A stretch of 64,000 bases of DNA, from positions 3,658,001 to 3,722,000 of the forward strand of contig CBDCVY010000013.1 of the NCBI GenBank assembly GCA_965223245.1, read 5' to 3'. Made by a program: the position numbers and the translations under genes. Below, piece by piece: positions 18,491-27,758 of the stretch; position 1 is the first letter of the stretch, and each line of letters begins with the position of its first letter. The notes below the pieces were generated by a model that saw only the letters and a program-made list of their open reading frames with translations, ran no database searches and had not been told where the DNA came from. The stretch is from CBDCVY01 sp965223245. Lineage in GTDB: Bacteria; Nitrospinota; Nitrospinia; Nitrospinales; Nitrospinaceae.

Positions 18491-19294
18491 ATGGCAACCC
18501 TATATAAAGTTGGATTTTTACAAACCCATCCAGATTTCGGTCAAGTGGAGAGCAATCTGGTGGCTATCGAAAAGTCTTTCCAAAATGTTAATGCCGATTT
18601 GATGGTATTGCCTGAACTTTTTAATACAGGCTATCAATTTAAAAACATCGAGGAAGCAAAGGCCATTTCGGAGGTAATTCCTGAGGGCCAAACCACGCAG
18701 TTCTTAGTTAAGTTAGCTCAAAAAACTCAAACTGCAATCATTGCTGGCATTGCAGAAATTGAAAATGGAACTTTATTTAACTCTGCTGTCATCATTAGCT
18801 CTCAAGGGTATTTAGGAAAATACAGAAAGGCTCATATTTTTGATACAGAAAGAAAATTTTTTAAACAAGGGGATATGCCTTTAAAGACTTTTCAACTTGG
18901 CCATGCCAACGTAGGGGTCATGATCTGCTTCGATTGGCGATTTCCCGAAGTTTCTCGTACGCTGGCTTTACACGGGGCTGACATTATTGCCCATCCTTCC
19001 AATTTAGTCTTACCGCATTGTCCGCAATCTATGATTACCCGGTGCCTGGAAAATCGGGTATATGCTGTTACTGCTGATCGCATAGGATCTGAAAGCCGGA
19101 TTGCAGGTGAATCTCTTACATTTATTGGTCAAAGCCAGATTGTTGATCCTAATGGCGAAGTGCTTTATAGAGCTTCACAGGACCAGGAAGAGATAAAAGT
19201 TATTGAAATCGACCTTGACCTGGCAAGGGAAAAGAAAATTAACTCCCACAATGATCTTTTAAAAGATCGAAGAGAAGATCTTTACAGAACTTAA
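18491..19294 (+). CDS. Carbon-nitrogen hydrolase (nitrilase superfamily amidase)
   Basis: 267 aa. The Glu-Lys-Cys triad is visible in PELFNTGY, KYRKAHIFD and MICFDWRFPE. Spacing and length fit the amidase/omega-amidase-like branches rather than true nitrilases. The exact amide substrate is unknown. It is probably cytoplasmic, with no signal peptide. It may be co-transcribed with aroC. Confidence 0.87.
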   Translation: MATLYKVGFLQTHPDFGQVESNLVAIEKSFQNVNADLMVLPELFNTGYQFKNIEEAKAISEVIPEGQTTQFLVKLAQKTQTAIIAGIAEIENGTLFNSAVIISSQGYLGKYRKAHIFDTERKFFKQGDMPLKTFQLGHANVGVMICFDWRFPEVSRTLALHGADIIAHPSNLVLPHCPQSMITRCLENRVYAVTADRIGSESRIAGESLTFIGQSQIVDPNGEVLYRASQDQEEIKVIEIDLDLAREKKINSHNDLLKDRREDLYRT

Positions 19295-19486
19295 TCAAAT
19301 TTGTAAACTAACGCTTACTTTTTTCAGAATAATATTTGTGGATCTCAATAGTTAATTTTTTTGACGTGCTAGGATTCGCCACCTAGAAAATAAGAGTTAG
19401 TTTCACGCACACGCAAAATAAGATTCTTAGAGGCTCCCTTAACTTCAAAGCTTTGGTTTTGAGAATATTGATATAAAGGACTTTTT

Positions 19487-19912
19487 ATGCAACCTCCGAA
19501 ATCTCGATTTTTAAAAAAAGATGATGATACGATTTATGATTCTCTCACCAGTCTCACCTGGAAAGCTAAAGACTCTTGGTTGGATTTAGAAAAGGAAGTT
19601 TCTTGGGACGAAGCAAATCAATACGCTCAAGAAACCAATGATCATCAATTTGGAGGGCATAGTGATTGGAGAGTGCCCACGATTCATGAAGCTTCATCCC
19701 TTTATGAAGAAGAAAAGTTAAACAAAGATGCTAAAGGGGGGGATATTCACCTGGATTCTATTTTTCCTCCTGGTGCAGGTAATTGCACTTGGACCAGTAA
19801 CGAACGTGGCAGTGAAGCTCAAATCATGTTTTATTTAAATGGTTGTCCCTATTGGTACGATAAAAATGATAAAACTATTTCCCATTCCGTTCGTTTAGTT
19901 CGAAGGGGTTAA
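19487..19912 (+). CDS. DUF1566 (Lcl C-terminal domain) protein
   Basis: 141 aa. The DUF1566 pattern is clear: LTWKAK near the start, SWDEANQYAQE, the GGHSDWRVPTIHE core, and a late TWTSNE followed by SVRLVRRG. The domain is a C-type-lectin-like fold common in surface and adhesin proteins. No signal peptide is visible here, so localisation is unclear. An AAAGGA lies upstream of ATG 19487. Confidence 0.8.
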   Translation: MQPPKSRFLKKDDDTIYDSLTSLTWKAKDSWLDLEKEVSWDEANQYAQETNDHQFGGHSDWRVPTIHEASSLYEEEKLNKDAKGGDIHLDSIFPPGAGNCTWTSNERGSEAQIMFYLNGCPYWYDKNDKTISHSVRLVRRG

Positions 19913-19987
19913 TAGATACCCCAATTTTTTATATTATCTTTTCATAAAATCTGAGAACCTAAAGTAAAACCTATTGACTCTTTTACA

Positions 19988-20440
19988 ATGGATAAACTTA
20001 AGGTTCTTCAAGATATTGATAATGCTTTTGGTCATATATCCCGACCAATCCGTTTTCTAAAGAATCCCAATCATTGTTGTGAATGTGCAGAACATGAAGA
20101 AACCTTACAGCAGGTGACCCCGGCCTCTGTAAGTTTAAAAGAAGTAGGTTCTCCAGCATGGGACCCTTTGTGTGGAATTAAACCGGAAGCATTTCAATAC
20201 TTAATGCCGGGTTTAGCACGTCTTGCGATGGGCAGGGGAGATCGTTATTATTTAGATCAATTCATGTTTCATTTAGAATCGTTCCAAATAGATGGGTTTG
20301 ATACGGTTCAAACTCAAGCTATTTTAAATTTACTTTGGTTCCTATTTGAAACTATGCCTGAAGAAATCGAATCTACCCCTTGGGATGAATTAACCTTAGG
20401 GAGGGTGATTGAAAAACTGGAATTGCAACTTTGCAAATAA
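19988..20440 (+). CDS. Conserved hypothetical protein with a CCECAEH motif
   Basis: 150 aa. It carries a histidine/cysteine cluster (HCCECAEHEETL, about residues 28-39) followed by helical sequence. The cluster recalls DUF6714-type proteins, but I cannot confirm membership. It may bind a metal. No Shine-Dalgarno precedes the ATG; the codons look genuine and the conserved-looking Trp/Pro positions support a real gene. It converges with the SPFH gene. Confidence 0.55.
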   Translation: MDKLKVLQDIDNAFGHISRPIRFLKNPNHCCECAEHEETLQQVTPASVSLKEVGSPAWDPLCGIKPEAFQYLMPGLARLAMGRGDRYYLDQFMFHLESFQIDGFDTVQTQAILNLLWFLFETMPEEIESTPWDELTLGRVIEKLELQLCK

Positions 20441-20446
20441 ACTTAG

Positions 20447-21283
20447 CTATTTTTTATCCAGGTTGTAAACCAGCGGAATTCCATTCGTTCCAACCGGGAT
20501 ATAGACTGTTGTGTGATTTGGGGAATCTGCCATTTTATTTTGTGCGTTGATGGCTTCATGTTGTAAATAATTTTTTGTTAAAGTTGAATTAATAATTTTC
20601 TGTGATTCCGCTATACCCCTTGCCTCTTCTACCCGAATTTCGGCATTTTTAATAGCGATTTGCCGTTCAATCGCTTTCTTTTCCAGTTCTTGCTCTGCAG
20701 CCAGTTTTCTTTCTACGGCTTGTGCCACCGCTTCGGGATAATCAATATTACCTACAACTAGCTTTAGCAATTGAAATGGAGTTCCCTCTAAGTGGTTTCT
20801 AAGCTTAACTAAAACTTGTTGGGAAATTTTTTCACGATTCGCTTTAATTTCTCGAGAATCAAAGCTATGGACAGCATCGCGGACAAAAGATCGAAAAGGT
20901 TCCTTTACAAACCGAACATACCAATTTCTTCCGCCATAATTTTCCACAACCTGTTGAATAGTTCCTTCTTTGATTTCAAAAACTCCTTGAAACCTAAAGT
21001 TTACATTGAGGTCGTCTTTTGCAAGAATTTTAAATTCCTCATTCAGGGTCATGGGGCGAAAATCTACATTTATGGCTCTATTTCGCCAAAAGGAGACACC
21101 AAAGTTTCCCGGACCTTTTACTCTTCCTTTAAAACCACCATTTCCCCATACTCGAGGTTTTTCATATACATAACCTTCATGGCCTTCGGGAGTGTAAGGA
21201 TTGGTATAAATTGAAAAGAAAATTATTAGAAAAATAAAAATACACACTAAGCCCAATGTAAAAAAAATATTGGATGTTTTCAT
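20447..21283 (-). CDS. SPFH/Band 7 (prohibitin-like) membrane protein
   Basis: About 278 aa from ATG 21283, which has AAGAG six bases upstream. ATG 21289, ATG 21319 and TTG 21331 are alternatives. A signal-anchor helix (residues 3-24) is followed by the SPFH domain and then a Glu/Ala/Arg-rich coiled-coil stretch (QELEKKAIERQIAIKNAEI), typical of this family. SPFH proteins assemble into ring-like membrane scaffolds and often partner with proteases such as FtsH. No NfeD or protease gene is adjacent. Confidence 0.82.
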   Translation of the reverse strand: MKTSNIFFTLGLVCIFIFLIIFFSIYTNPYTPEGHEGYVYEKPRVWGNGGFKGRVKGPGNFGVSFWRNRAINVDFRPMTLNEEFKILAKDDLNVNFRFQGVFEIKEGTIQQVVENYGGRNWYVRFVKEPFRSFVRDAVHSFDSREIKANREKISQQVLVKLRNHLEGTPFQLLKLVVGNIDYPEAVAQAVERKLAAEQELEKKAIERQIAIKNAEIRVEEARGIAESQKIINSTLTKNYLQHEAINAQNKMADSPNHTTVYIPVGTNGIPLVYNLDKK

Positions 21284-21454
21284 ATTCATCTCTTTTATTT
21301 GGAGGTCCTTATAATCCATGGAATTATTCAATAACTTTTTTGCCCAAGCGTAAAAACCTTGGGCGAAAAAATATTCTATTTTATGATTGCCGGGGTTCTA
21401 GTTTTTAAAATGTTAAAAGAACTATTTTGTTGGGAAGGAGGTTAGATAGTATTT

Positions 21455-22078
21455 CTAAATACTATTTATATCGTAAACTAGTTCTTCGCCTCGCAATGCA
21501 GGCTCCTCGACCTTAATAAACAAATCTTTAAGTTTCTCAAGCACATCTGTATCGATAGAGCTTGTTCCGCGTGATTGGGCGGTAATAGAATCAAAAAGGT
21601 GTTGGTAATATAATCGATAGGTTTTAGCTAAAATAATTGAGTAATTATTTTCTATTTCTTCATCATAAAATCGATTTAAAACACTTTGAATTAAAGTATA
21701 TAAGGCTTCTGAGTATAACTGAAAATAAGCGGACTGCTTTTCAAATTCTTCAAAATGAATTTCACTTTTGTCACCTTTTAAATATTTGAAAATTGCTTTT
21801 CCATCAACATCCGTATTTCGTTTAAAATACTCTTGCCACATCACCATATTTTTAATGTTTTCGATAAGAGTTTTTCTGAATGCACATTTCTGATCTAAAT
21901 GATTTTCTTTGGAACAAACATCGTTAACCACAGAAAAAAAAGCCTGATGAACATCTCCATTTAATTGGGTGTTATTTTGCAAGGCTTTCGCAAATAGAAA
22001 CTTATTTTTGGCTTCTTCCTCGGTTGCGTATTGGTCAAAAATCCTTTGACCAAAATCTTTGACAGTCCCTATATCCAT
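21455..22078 (-). CDS. Hypothetical protein, helical, 207 aa
   Basis: I recognise no family. The protein is acidic and mainly helical, without a signal peptide or membrane segment. It has two cysteines close together in VCSKENHLDQKC. It stands as a single gene between the SPFH gene and fabI, with about 300 bases of apparently empty DNA upstream. The ATG follows an AGGATTAAATG context. Confidence 0.6.
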   Translation of the reverse strand: MDIGTVKDFGQRIFDQYATEEEAKNKFLFAKALQNNTQLNGDVHQAFFSVVNDVCSKENHLDQKCAFRKTLIENIKNMVMWQEYFKRNTDVDGKAIFKYLKGDKSEIHFEEFEKQSAYFQLYSEALYTLIQSVLNRFYDEEIENNYSIILAKTYRLYYQHLFDSITAQSRGTSSIDTDVLEKLKDLFIKVEEPALRGEELVYDINSI

Positions 22079-22373
22079 TTAATCCTTTTCTGGCTCATCT
22101 AAGTGTACAAGCAGATTAGCATGTCATTACTCTAAGGTAAACAGAGACCACAAATTTATTCAAGGCTATAAACTATGGGAAATTAGAAAAAATTATTGTA
22201 AGAAAAATCGTATGCAAAAACTTTTGAAAACGTCTTTGTTATCTTTAAACCCTGCGGTTGAGTAACAGAGTAAGATAAATTAAAAGTTTCAAAAAAATTT
22301 TTAAATCTTGAAGATATTAATTGAGAATTATATTTACAAAAATATCTTTTATACGATTTCGTGATGTGGGTAT

Positions 22374-23177
22374 CTAATTAGAGCGTTGCGCTTTTTTGAC
22401 GATGTCTTTATCAAAATAATTGATGGACATTCCAGCGTCGAGAACGATTCCTTGCGCATTAATGCCACTGGAACGCTTGCTTAGTAAAAATACTGCTGCA
22501 TTAGCTACTTCTTGGGTAGTCAACGCTTTTTTTCTAAGGGTCAATTGTTCCGCATGAAGGTAGGAGTCTATATATCCAGGGATCCCAGCAGATGCTGAGG
22601 ATTTGAGCAGGCCTGCATTGACGGAGTTAAATCGTATTTGGGAGAAAGTACTGAAGGATTTTGCCAGAAAGCAAAGGGAAGAGTCCAGTGCTGCTTTTGC
22701 AGGTCCCATATAACCATAGTTCTCCGCTGCCATCCGTGTAGTAGATATTGAGACCGTAACAACGGAAGCATTTTTATCAAACAATTCTTTAAATGTATTA
22801 GCAAGTTGAATAAGAGAAAAACACGAAATATCTACGCATTGCAAAAAATCTTGTTTTTTGGTTTCGTGGAATGGTTTCAAACCTTCAGCAAAATTTGCAA
22901 ATGCAATTGAGTGGACCATTCCATGAAGCACATCGGTTTCGTTTGTAATCTGGTCTTGTAATCTTTCAATATCTTCAGACTTTTCAACATCACAAACGAA
23001 TACAGGTGCCGGTTTTACCAAAGCTTCAGTACACTTTTTTCGATTTTCGCTACGTACACTATATAAAACACGCGCCCCTTGCTCAGTTAGAGTTTTTCCA
23101 ATAAAGTGGGCTACGCTTTTTTTGTTTGCGACACCGGTGACTAAAATGGTTTTACCTTGCAACTCAAGAAAGCTCAT
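22374..23177 (-). CDS. fabI: Enoyl-[acyl-carrier-protein] reductase, FabI type
   Basis: 267 aa short-chain-dehydrogenase fold with the FabI-type nucleotide motif (TGVANKKSVAHFIG) and the Y-x6-K catalytic pair Tyr154/Lys161 in NYGYMGPAK. It would reduce trans-2-enoyl-ACP as the last step of an elongation round. Its ATG overlaps the fabZ stop (ATGA), so it is the last gene of the KAS-ACP-CrtI-CrtI-FabG-FabZ-FabI operon. It may be pathway-specific rather than the housekeeping copy; the rest of the genome is not visible. Confidence 0.88.
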   Translation of the reverse strand: MSFLELQGKTILVTGVANKKSVAHFIGKTLTEQGARVLYSVRSENRKKCTEALVKPAPVFVCDVEKSEDIERLQDQITNETDVLHGMVHSIAFANFAEGLKPFHETKKQDFLQCVDISCFSLIQLANTFKELFDKNASVVTVSISTTRMAAENYGYMGPAKAALDSSLCFLAKSFSTFSQIRFNSVNAGLLKSSASAGIPGYIDSYLHAEQLTLRKKALTTQEVANAAVFLLSKRSSGINAQGIVLDAGMSINYFDKDIVKKAQRSN

Positions 23178-23599
23178 GGGCTATCCTCCATCATCATTGC
23201 GGTAAATTCAACAGAACAAGCAGGTTTACCATTAACAAAAGCTTTGCCTTTCATATAATGAGCAGGTCCAACCGCTTCAATATGATGGACTTCCATTTCT
23301 AGTTGGTCTCCTGGATATACAGGATTCTTGAACTTTACATTTTGAATTCGTGTTAATACGGGAACCCCTGAAGGAAATCCTCCAATCCTTTTCGAGATTA
23401 ATATGGCTCCAGTCTGAAATATACTTTCGCAAATTAAAACTCCCGGCATGATGGGATGATTGGGATAATGTCCTTTAAAAAACGATTCGTCAGGATTAAT
23501 TTGTTTATAGGCTTTTATATATTGATTGGTTTGTTCCTGGATTTTGTCAACAAATAAAAATGGAGGCCGGTGTGGAATAGAATTTTCAATTTCGTTCAT
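23174..23599 (-). CDS. fabZ: 3-hydroxyacyl-[acyl-carrier-protein] dehydratase, FabZ/FabA-like hot-dog
   Basis: 141 aa from ATG 23599, with a GGAGG about five bases upstream inside the end of fabG. The 27 residues added by the longest frame overlap fabG and are rejected. The catalytic His44 and Glu58 lie in GHYPNHPIMPGVLICE, with the normal 14-residue spacing of FabZ. It dehydrates beta-hydroxyacyl-ACP. It starts 2 bases after the fabG stop and overlaps fabI by 4. Confidence 0.9.
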   Translation of the reverse strand: MNEIENSIPHRPPFLFVDKIQEQTNQYIKAYKQINPDESFFKGHYPNHPIMPGVLICESIFQTGAILISKRIGGFPSGVPVLTRIQNVKFKNPVYPGDQLEMEVHHIEAVGPAHYMKGKAFVNGKPACSVEFTAMMMEDSP

Positions 23600-23601
23600 G
23601 G

Positions 23602-24345
23602 TTATAAACCTCCAGTAACTTCCAATACCGCGCCATTTATATAAGATGATTCCCTGCAAGCAAGAAATAATACACAATGAGCTACATCTCCAACATTACC
23701 AAATCTTTTTAACGGAATTTGTTTCAAGTATTTTTCCTTTTGGTCTTCGGACAAATCAGCGATGAATTCAGTATCAATAAATCCTGGAGAAACACAGTTG
23801 ACAGTAATTTTTCGGGTTGCGACTTCTTTGGATAAAGACTTCGTAAGTGCAACTTGCCCGGCTTTGGTGGCCGCATAATTGGACTGGCCCGGAAAACCGA
23901 ATTTTCCAATGGGGGAAGTAATATTGATTATTCGCCCGTAGCGTTGGCGCATTAAACTTTGCACTCCCAACTTGCACATGTGGAAGGTTCCTGTAAGGTT
24001 GGTATCCATGACTTGGGTCCAGTCCTCTTCCCGCATCATCCCCAAAACTGAGTCGCGTCGAATTCCGGAATTATTCACTAAAACTTCAAACTTACCAAAG
24101 GATTCTTGCATAAATTGAAAAAAGCTTTCAACCTCGGAAAATTGCGTTATATCAAATTGCTTTAGAGTTAATTGATCTTTATATTCTTTATTTGCTTCTT
24201 GAAACTTTTCAGCTGCTTGTTGATTAGCCTGAAACGTCGCAACCACAGTAGCCCCTGCTTGTAAAAACGACTCTACGATACCTCGGCCAATTCCGCGAGT
24301 ACCACCTGTTACAATTACAGTTTGGCCTGTAAAATCGAATTTCAT
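23602..24345 (-). CDS. fabG: 3-oxoacyl-[acyl-carrier-protein] reductase
   Basis: 247 aa SDR enzyme. The NADP motif is TGGTRGIGRG. The catalytic Ser144, Tyr157 and Lys161 lie in ITSPIGKFGFPGQSNYAATK, and NNSG is conserved. It reduces beta-ketoacyl-ACP. It follows the second CrtI-like gene by about 70 bases on the minus strand and is followed directly by fabZ, giving ketoreduction, dehydration and enoyl reduction side by side. Confidence 0.9.
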   Translation of the reverse strand: MKFDFTGQTVIVTGGTRGIGRGIVESFLQAGATVVATFQANQQAAEKFQEANKEYKDQLTLKQFDITQFSEVESFFQFMQESFGKFEVLVNNSGIRRDSVLGMMREEDWTQVMDTNLTGTFHMCKLGVQSLMRQRYGRIINITSPIGKFGFPGQSNYAATKAGQVALTKSLSKEVATRKITVNCVSPGFIDTEFIADLSEDQKEKYLKQIPLKRFGNVGDVAHCVLFLACRESSYINGAVLEVTGGL

Positions 24346-24416
24346 GGGTAAGGAAGATTAAAGGAAGAGAGTACACAATATTCGTTTTAAAGAAACGGTA
24401 TTGAGTATTTTTAAAA

Positions 24417-25865
24417 TTAAACGCTTACAACTTCTAGTTCTTCTTTTGGTGTATGCATCTTCTGTAAAAACTTGTCTACTTCGTTTGCGACTATCACTCC
24501 ATAGTTCGCAGCTCCCAGCCAGCCCGACATGATAATGCCCACTGACCCAGCATGAAACAAACCAGCAATTTCTTTAGGCAATTCTTTACTTACCTTAAGA
24601 CCCTCAAATTTGGTTCCAAAGGAAACTCCTCCGGGGTGCTGAGTGTAACGCTTAAATGTTTTAGGGGTAGAAGCTTCTAAGTGACCAATCTTACTTCTTA
24701 TATCAGGTACATAACGTTCCAGGGCGTTTAAAGTAGTTTCAATTAATTCCTGTTTCTTTTTTTTATATTCTTGTTCTTTTAAATGGGCCCAATCCTGAAA
24801 ACGTGCATTCGTGGAAGCTACGATGGCATACATTTTAGATCCGGGTCTCAACTCCGGATAATAAAAAGAAAATGTTCGGCTAGTAGTATGTGGTTCTAAT
24901 AGCTTTTCAGAATCAAATTCTGGTTCTTGTGAAGTGAATAACAGATCCCCGATATTATCGATTTTTTCGCCACGTTTTATTCCTATATATACCTGGCAGC
25001 TACTGTCGTTCAGTCTTACCTTTTTAACTTCGTTCAGGTACTCTTCTGAGAAATGTTCATCACCTGCCAATTTATGAATTGTCGTCAATAGGTTGGAATT
25101 AGACAGTACCGCATTAGAATGAACCTCTCTTCCGTTAACCCTGACGCCAACAATCTTTTTATTTTCGACCAGAATTTTATCCACCAAACAATGTGTGCGA
25201 ATATCCACTCCATTTCGAAGAAGTTCTTTTTTCATTTTTTTTATGAGAGCATTGGTTCCACCTTCAAAGGTATAGACTCCTTTATCCATGAAATTTGAAA
25301 ATACAATACCGTAAGTGATAGCAGGATCATCCAACGTAGATCCATTGGCATATGTAATGGGTTCCATGAGAAGGCGATGCACATCGGTTCTTCCCGGAAA
25401 GAACTTTTCAAAGAGGTCACGAGTGGTCATGCTTAAGTCGTCATAAAAATTCATGCCGCGAACGGTAGTAAAGAAATCATCTATAGTTTCTTTTAAAATT
25501 CCAAATCGCTCACGCATTAGGTGGGTAAAGTCCACCTTATCGAAAGAAGTCATGAAAGAAAACTGAGGGTTATCAAATCGAATATTTTTGAGGCGGATGA
25601 TAGAATCGGCAATTTCTTTAGACCAATATTTTCTACAAGTCTTAATCATTCCAATGGGAAAGCCATGGAGTGAGATATCTAATATATGCCCTCCTTTACG
25701 CTTAAACCAGGTAGCCAAACCTCCTAAATTGTAGTGGTGCTCAAGGATCAATACTTTATGACCCATTTTCGCTAGTTTGTTTGCAGCGGTGAGCCCACCT
25801 AAACCGCTACCGATGATAATTGTGTCGTATGCTTGCTTGACTCCTTTTAACCAGTATTTCGACAT
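24417..25865 (-). CDS. CrtI/phytoene-desaturase-type FAD oxidoreductase, copy 2
   Basis: 482 aa from ATG 25865, which shares its A with the stop of the upstream copy (TAATG). The longer frame would run 38 codons into that gene and is rejected. The dinucleotide-binding motif GSGLGG (19-24) and LEHHYNLGG follow the CrtI/retinol-saturase pattern, as does the C-terminal LFHAGSVGIIMSGWLGAANYG cofactor segment. The family includes carotene desaturases, isomerases and saturases. Here the neighbours are acyl-ACP enzymes and no carotenoid gene, so an acyl-chain substrate is inferred. Confidence 0.82.
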   Translation of the reverse strand: MSKYWLKGVKQAYDTIIIGSGLGGLTAANKLAKMGHKVLILEHHYNLGGLATWFKRKGGHILDISLHGFPIGMIKTCRKYWSKEIADSIIRLKNIRFDNPQFSFMTSFDKVDFTHLMRERFGILKETIDDFFTTVRGMNFYDDLSMTTRDLFEKFFPGRTDVHRLLMEPITYANGSTLDDPAITYGIVFSNFMDKGVYTFEGGTNALIKKMKKELLRNGVDIRTHCLVDKILVENKKIVGVRVNGREVHSNAVLSNSNLLTTIHKLAGDEHFSEEYLNEVKKVRLNDSSCQVYIGIKRGEKIDNIGDLLFTSQEPEFDSEKLLEPHTTSRTFSFYYPELRPGSKMYAIVASTNARFQDWAHLKEQEYKKKKQELIETTLNALERYVPDIRSKIGHLEASTPKTFKRYTQHPGGVSFGTKFEGLKVSKELPKEIAGLFHAGSVGIIMSGWLGAANYGVIVANEVDKFLQKMHTPKEELEVVSV

Positions 25866-27277
25866 TAAATTCTCCCGTATTCCGGTTTGCTTTGACCCTG
25901 CAAAACATGCAGATTGGCCATCGATATCCCACTCAGCGTCGCACCAATAATACCTAAAAATCCTTGATCTGTCCCACAAATAAACAAATTTCTGATGGGG
26001 GTGAATCCGTTTTTGACTTTTTTAGGGGAACCATAAACCGCACCATTGAGGTGGCCCGTATATTTTTTTATGGTTTTTGGCGTAAAAGTGTCTAAAAATA
26101 CCACATGTTCCCGAAAATCGGGAAAAAATTTGAGCAAAGCTTCTACAGCTTGGTCCCTACAAGCCTTTTTAGCTGCTCGATAGTCTTTACGGATCATAGA
26201 GTCCCAAAATTTAAAATTTGCTTGATTCGTCACGCGTATAATCCCTTCGTGCAGGGAACCTTCATATTTAAAGTTGTTGGGGACACATAAAACCCCGCTG
26301 GTTGTGTCGGTTAATTGGTCTGGAACGCGATATTGAAATTGAGGTTCTGTGCAATAGAACACTATACTTTTATCATAACCGATTTTTTTGGGTTCACTAC
26401 CTAAAACGAATAGAGATTCCAAAAAAGAAATTTGCCCGACTATGTAATTTTCCGGCCCATCTACATTAGGATGGCAAAGGTCCATGGTTTCTACATAACC
26501 GGCAGAAGATATTACTTTATCTACTTCAATAACTTCACCCGAATCAAGTTGAACCGATTGTAAAACTTCGTTTTGGTGTTTAATTTGACTAACACCAGCC
26601 CCCATTTTTAATTCCCCTCCCAGGTTTTGGTATTTTTCAACCAGCATATTAAGAATAGAGACCATGCCTCCCTGAGGACGGGCGAACCCCTCAAAATAAA
26701 CACTTTTAAACATAATGACGAATTGATAGAAATCCATATCATGCTCTTGAGCATTGCCGTAATACATAAGGGGGCAAAAAATCATATCGATTAGAAGTGG
26801 ATCGGATAAATACTGATCCAGGACCTGGCGAGAAGAGAGCTGCTGATGGTTATTGATGTCTAGCTCATTGAAATTCCGAATATGTTCCAACAACTTGCGA
26901 AACCCATCAATTTGACTGGGAAATTGTTCGGCAATTTCCTGTTCAAAAAGGCTAAAATCGTTATTGAACCTGAGAGCTTTTCCCGGAAACCGCACTTCTG
27001 ACATTTCTTGCTCGCATAATTGGAAATCTTCATGTTTCAATCGAAGTTGTTTAAGAAGCTTACCCAGTGGAGAGGATCGCATTCCCTTTGGGGTAAAATT
27101 GGTCATAGCGTGCAAACCAACATCAAAAGTGCGATTTTTTCTTACATAAAAGGAATTGAGGCCTCCGACTTCAACATGTTTTTCAACAATTATTACCTTT
27201 TTATCGAACAGTGCTAGTCGAATGCCTGCGGCCAAACCGGATAAACCGGCTCCTATGATCAATGCATCGTAGGTCAT
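25865..27277 (-). CDS. CrtI/phytoene-desaturase-type FAD oxidoreductase, copy 1
   Basis: 470 aa with the N-terminal FAD motif GAGLSGLAAGIRLA and VEKHVEVGGLNSFY. The C-terminal signature is LFICGTDQGFLGIIGATLSG. It is clearly divergent from the neighbouring copy 2 rather than a recent duplicate, suggesting two different reactions on one substrate. It is translationally coupled to copy 2. The ACP gene lies 69 bases upstream. No crtB or crtY is nearby; the only isoprenoid gene in view is ispF, which lies beyond the KAS gene. Confidence 0.82.
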   Translation of the reverse strand: MTYDALIIGAGLSGLAAGIRLALFDKKVIIVEKHVEVGGLNSFYVRKNRTFDVGLHAMTNFTPKGMRSSPLGKLLKQLRLKHEDFQLCEQEMSEVRFPGKALRFNNDFSLFEQEIAEQFPSQIDGFRKLLEHIRNFNELDINNHQQLSSRQVLDQYLSDPLLIDMIFCPLMYYGNAQEHDMDFYQFVIMFKSVYFEGFARPQGGMVSILNMLVEKYQNLGGELKMGAGVSQIKHQNEVLQSVQLDSGEVIEVDKVISSAGYVETMDLCHPNVDGPENYIVGQISFLESLFVLGSEPKKIGYDKSIVFYCTEPQFQYRVPDQLTDTTSGVLCVPNNFKYEGSLHEGIIRVTNQANFKFWDSMIRKDYRAAKKACRDQAVEALLKFFPDFREHVVFLDTFTPKTIKKYTGHLNGAVYGSPKKVKNGFTPIRNLFICGTDQGFLGIIGATLSGISMANLHVLQGQSKPEYGRI

Positions 27278-27346
27278 GAAATGAATAATGAACCAGGAAA
27301 CTTAATAAATCAATAGGGGGGAAATCGGGAAAAACGGGAATTACTA

Positions 27347-27610
27347 TTAGGTGACGGGCTCTTGATCCTGCAATCGGGGAAATAAATAAGCAATACAGCT
27401 CGACATACTGACAAGTTCCGGGTAATCATTCTCAGGAACTTCCAAATTGTAACGTTTACGCAATTCCATCACAATGTCTAAAAAGTCCATGGAATCCAGG
27501 TCAAATTGGTCCCGCAGCTTTTCGTCGTCTTTTAGCTTGCTTAAATCCTCATCTGGGGCAATATCTGCAATGATATCAATTATCGCTTGTCGAACTTCGT
27601 CCCGGGTCAT
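27347..27610 (-). CDS. Acyl carrier protein
   Basis: 87 aa, acidic, with the phosphopantetheine serine Ser40 in DQFDLDSMDFLDIV. This lies in the ACP helix-II motif, where Met replaces the more common Leu. It is likely the dedicated carrier of the locus, between KAS and the two CrtI-like enzymes. An AGGAGAT Shine-Dalgarno precedes ATG 27610. It is not beside fabD/fabH as the housekeeping acpP normally is. Confidence 0.88.
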   Translation of the reverse strand: MTRDEVRQAIIDIIADIAPDEDLSKLKDDEKLRDQFDLDSMDFLDIVMELRKRYNLEVPENDYPELVSMSSCIAYLFPRLQDQEPVT

Positions 27611-27758
27611 CGAGTAGTATCTCCTAAATTCTTGATCTTAGGGGAAAAGACGCAAAATTTCAATACTATTTTTAATTCTTCCCTCTTCATTTTTTATTAT
27701 TGGAAGGGCCTTGCACAGAGGCAACCTAAACAGGTTTAATACTGGATTGCTTTATGTA

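Noticed and set aside
20816..21214. 132-codon frame antisense to the SPFH gene
   Set aside because: The minus-strand SPFH protein is well supported and this frame has no domain.
25866..25979. 38-codon N-terminal extension of CrtI-like copy 2
   Set aside because: It runs out of frame through the C-terminal FAD segment of copy 1; ATG 25865 with TAATG coupling is the natural start.
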